Source: CAYGFH01 sp964430295
Lineage (GTDB): Bacteria; Patescibacteriota; Microgenomatia; UBA10105; UBA927
DNA length: 23,528 bases
Direction: 5' to 3'
Assembly: GCA_964430295.1 (NCBI GenBank)
Contig: CAYSEV010000016.1
Coordinates: 1-23,528, forward strand
Shown piece by piece: positions 21,989-23,528 of this stretch. The notes beneath the pieces were generated by a model, which had not been told where the DNA came from, did not search any database, and saw nothing but the letters and a program-made list of their open reading frames with translations. Every line of letters begins with the position of its first letter. Within the stretch, counting starts at the first letter, position 1. Both the position numbers and the translations under genes were made by a program.

Positions 21989-22090
21989 ATGACGCGTCAT
22001 GCGACAAAAAAATCTCATACACATGGAGGTGCAAACAAAACGATACGAAAACTGTACGTCGCTCGTCCGGTAATTCAAATCAAAATCTAA
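21989..22090 (+). CDS. Small basic ORF (33 aa) in the leader of the 377-residue gene
   Basis: ATG to TAA, preceded by AAGGAA about 8 bases upstream and by hairpin 21920-21974. The product is very basic and His-rich (MTRHATKKSHTHGG, then ANKTIRKLYVARP) and could bind nucleic acid or act as a leader peptide. The next gene's GTG starts 19 bases after the stop, suggesting coupled expression. Too short for family assignment. Confidence 0.5.
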   Translation: MTRHATKKSHTHGGANKTIRKLYVARPVIQIKI

Positions 22091-22109
22091 GTAAAACCTC
22101 GAGGTCAAC

Positions 22110-23243
22110 GTGATAGTAAAAACATTTGCCCACCCTGCAAAGGGTCAAATCTCCGTAGCGCTGTACAGCATTACGGAAGATGTTTTTCCAAACTGGGAAT
22201 CACTCCCAGAGTTTACTCGGCAGATGCTGGATATGGCGTTGGAGCGGTTCCCAACAATGAAGCACATTACCGTCGTTGGAACCGATTTCGACAACAATAT
22301 CGCAATTTTGCCGCATCTCAAGCCCGGAGATGATCTGTTTGAAGAGCAGTGCAAAGGCTCACTGGCATTGCTTAAAATTACCATCCCTTCAGGTTGGTAT
22401 GCTCCTGGTCAATCCGCAAATTCCCGTCGGGCGGGTATGGGAAGGGATCGGTGGGATCTCCCTGATCTTGATGAAATCGCCGCGATGATGGGCTCGTACG
22501 GATTCGGCGGTCCTAGGTCACGCTCCAAGAATACTCGCGACACGGATCTGTGGAAGAGTCTGGCAAAGTCGCTGGTTGATTTGCAAGGAGTGAGCGCCTC
22601 ATGCCCTGTGTGCGGAGGAATGGATGCAAGTTGTCCAGTTCAGCCGCATATAACTGCAGAGAAACGAAGACGCAAGTTATATCAGGTCATGGCTCCTGAG
22701 GATCGTGAATGGGTGACCAGGGAAATCGCCAGACAGCTTCGACAGATGGAAGCGAACGTCGAAAGCCAGAACGTGGCGTTGGTCAAAACGTTTGAAGACA
22801 TGCTGAAGGCAACCCCTGGGTATCGTTGGGCAAAAGCGTGGGATGATATTTGGCACTTCCCATTCTGGCTCATCGAGCGCGTGCTGACGACCATCATCGA
22901 GATAATTATCTATGTGGTGATCATCCTCGCATGGCTCATCTCATATCCGTTTATCTTTCTCTACTTCGCATTCCGCGGCGCGGATGACGTGTACGGTCTG
23001 GATTCCTGGCTTGAGCCGAAGGAAGTGGGAGCAACATTCCACGAATGGGTTCTCGATGTCTGGGATTCATACTGGCTGTACGCGCTGGACTATGAAGAAG
23101 AGGATTACGAAACAACGGAACCATGGACGGCTGAGCGCCTCGGTCATCTTCACCGTCGTTGGTGGAATGCCTTCGTCTACGGCGTGACGTTCAAGTGGCT
23201 GAAAAAGGCTGAAGAACCTGAAGTGAAGGACAAAGCCGAGTAA
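22110..23243 (+). CDS. Membrane protein with Cys/His metal-binding-like motif (377 aa)
   Basis: The GTG at 22110 follows GAGGT at a 4-base spacing. Residues 1-155 are a cytoplasmic-looking region with no recognised fold. Residues 165-180 contain C165-x2-C168-x6-C175-x4-H180 (SCPVCGGMDASCP...H), a zinc-knuckle-like motif. A helical charged region follows (185-235), then two adjacent hydrophobic segments (about 258-290). The C-terminal part is rich in Trp and acidic residues (WLEPKEVG, DYEEEDYE, HRRWWNAF). GC-rich like the lipoproteins, and controlled by the same leader type. It ends in a strong hairpin at 23262. Function unknown. Confidence 0.7.
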   Translation: MIVKTFAHPAKGQISVALYSITEDVFPNWESLPEFTRQMLDMALERFPTMKHITVVGTDFDNNIAILPHLKPGDDLFEEQCKGSLALLKITIPSGWYAPGQSANSRRAGMGRDRWDLPDLDEIAAMMGSYGFGGPRSRSKNTRDTDLWKSLAKSLVDLQGVSASCPVCGGMDASCPVQPHITAEKRRRKLYQVMAPEDREWVTREIARQLRQMEANVESQNVALVKTFEDMLKATPGYRWAKAWDDIWHFPFWLIERVLTTIIEIIIYVVIILAWLISYPFIFLYFAFRGADDVYGLDSWLEPKEVGATFHEWVLDVWDSYWLYALDYEEEDYETTEPWTAERLGHLHRRWWNAFVYGVTFKWLKKAEEPEVKDKAE

Positions 23244-23261
23244 GCCCACTCATCAAGGAAT

Positions 23262-23296
23262 ACAAAGAGTGGGTTTACCCACAACCCACTCTTTGT
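23262..23296 (+). terminator. Terminator of the 377-residue gene
   Basis: A perfect 14-bp stem (23262-23275 with 23283-23296; ACAAAGAGTGGGTT/AACCCACTCTTTGT) and a 7-base loop, followed by TTGGTG. The T-rich end of the stem stands in for a T-tract. It may act in both directions. Confidence 0.65.
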
Positions 23297-23364
23297 TTGG
23301 TGAGAAGCGCCATATGATTGAGGGAGTTTTTCTTCCCCCTGTTTTCCTTCATATGTTTCAACAC
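23275..23364 (-). CDS. Candidate 29-residue ORF 3' of structured RNA copy 2
   Basis: GTG at 23364 with AAGGA 6 bases upstream; stop at 23275-23277 inside the terminator hairpin. The product is basic (MLKHMKENRGKKNSLNHMA...). The ribosome site lies in the loop of hairpin A, and the GTG in its 3' arm (in RNA), so the start would be masked when the hairpin forms. The placement mirrors the 33-codon ORF after copy 1. Length is short and chance is possible. Confidence 0.33.
   Translation of the reverse strand: MLKHMKENRGKKNSLNHMALLTKQRVGCG
23311..23355. repeat. Hairpin between terminator and structured RNA copy 2
   Basis: Arms CATATGA (23311-23317) and TCATATG (23349-23355) with an inner AGGG/CCCT pairing. 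Confidence 0.45.
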
Positions 23365-23527
23365 GCGCTTTCCTTGGAGTGAACATGTTTCACTTCAGAG
23401 AATACAAGCGTGTTGAAACACACAATCAGATTGTTTATATCAGTCTTATTCAGTTTTGCAGTCTCTAAACGAGACGAAAAAACTGATTAGAGTGATTTAT
23501 GCCCGAGTAATTACTATTACGAAGGGC
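23354..23527 (-). ncRNA. Three-hairpin structured RNA, copy 2
   Basis: Hairpin A: perfect 13-bp arms TGTTTCAACACGC (23354-23366) and GCGTGTTGAAACA (23408-23420) with inner AGTGAA/TTCACT (23378-23394). Hairpin B: ATCAGTCT/AGAGTGAT (23439-23446/23489-23496, one mismatch), TCAG/CTGA (23450-23453/23483-23486), GTCTC/GAGAC (23461-23475). Hairpin C: GCCC/GGGC with GTAAT/ATTAC (23501-23527). It matches copy 1 in loop words and order. The 5' end of the expected minus-strand transcript lies beyond the window. Confidence 0.58.
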
Positions 23528-23528
23528 G

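Noticed and set aside
21500..22108. 202-codon minus-strand frame across the 68-residue gene and leader L6
   Set aside because: It covers a promoter, a leader and two small genes with good ribosome sites on the plus strand; its composition is not protein-like.

Overview
The window looks like part of a Patescibacteria / Candidate Phyla Radiation-type genome. The evidence is indirect: many unrecognised short proteins, a four-helix-bundle (23S intervening-sequence type) gene in AT-rich repeats, a sortase with a monoderm-style sorting-signal substrate, a very large GT-C-like membrane protein, and several genes whose -10 box sits only 6-9 bases before the ATG. No rRNA, tRNA, CRISPR array, transposase or integrase was seen. 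The lineage is inference.

Layout. 1-272: 5' part of a diacylglycerol-kinase-like gene (-). 273-737: AT-rich gap. 738-4795: five minus-strand genes (two unknowns, a HELAH membrane metalloprotease, two tandem paralogs). 4903-6843: a plus-strand unknown protein from a textbook promoter. 6850-11812: a minus-strand glycan pair (GT-B glycosyltransferase, then a 1206-residue GT-C-like protein). 11813-18892: a GC-richer minus-strand stretch of lipoproteins, small membrane proteins and an LPxTG-like surface protein, separated by long intergenic regions full of compound hairpins. 18893-21510: sortase, an unknown protein, the four-helix-bundle gene with 25-bp repeats, and an unknown protein. 21556-23243: plus-strand acidic small protein, a 33-codon ORF and a 377-residue membrane protein. 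23262-23528: terminator and a second copy of a structured RNA.

Main discovery candidate. Six transcription units encoding envelope-type proteins (lipoproteins at 12787, 17122 and 18310; membrane proteins at 13880, 16035 and 22110) have long structured leaders. Each leader carries the same element: a hairpin followed at once or within a few to about twenty bases by GCAC(A/T)TTA..ATA(A)CGGATA. In the one plus-strand case it reads GGCACTTTAACAATCTG. The order hairpin then motif, and the motif itself, resemble the boxB-boxA antitermination signals of rRNA operons (E. coli boxA TGCTCTTTAACA). Five copies are on the minus strand and one on the plus strand, always in the sense of transcription. One of these leaders (18463-18621) also contains a three-hairpin RNA that recurs at 23354-23527 with conserved internal loops and compensatory stem changes. 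Small ORFs lie just 3' of these RNAs.

Two expression styles alternate: apparently leaderless genes (starts 272, 4903, 19735, 20476; possibly 2095 and 21510), and genes with strong Shine-Dalgarno sites, most of them also with long structured leaders. The sortase (18893-19735) and its likely LPVAG-bearing substrate (14449-15096) are both here, so surface anchoring, glycan assembly and lipoproteins give the window a cell-envelope theme.
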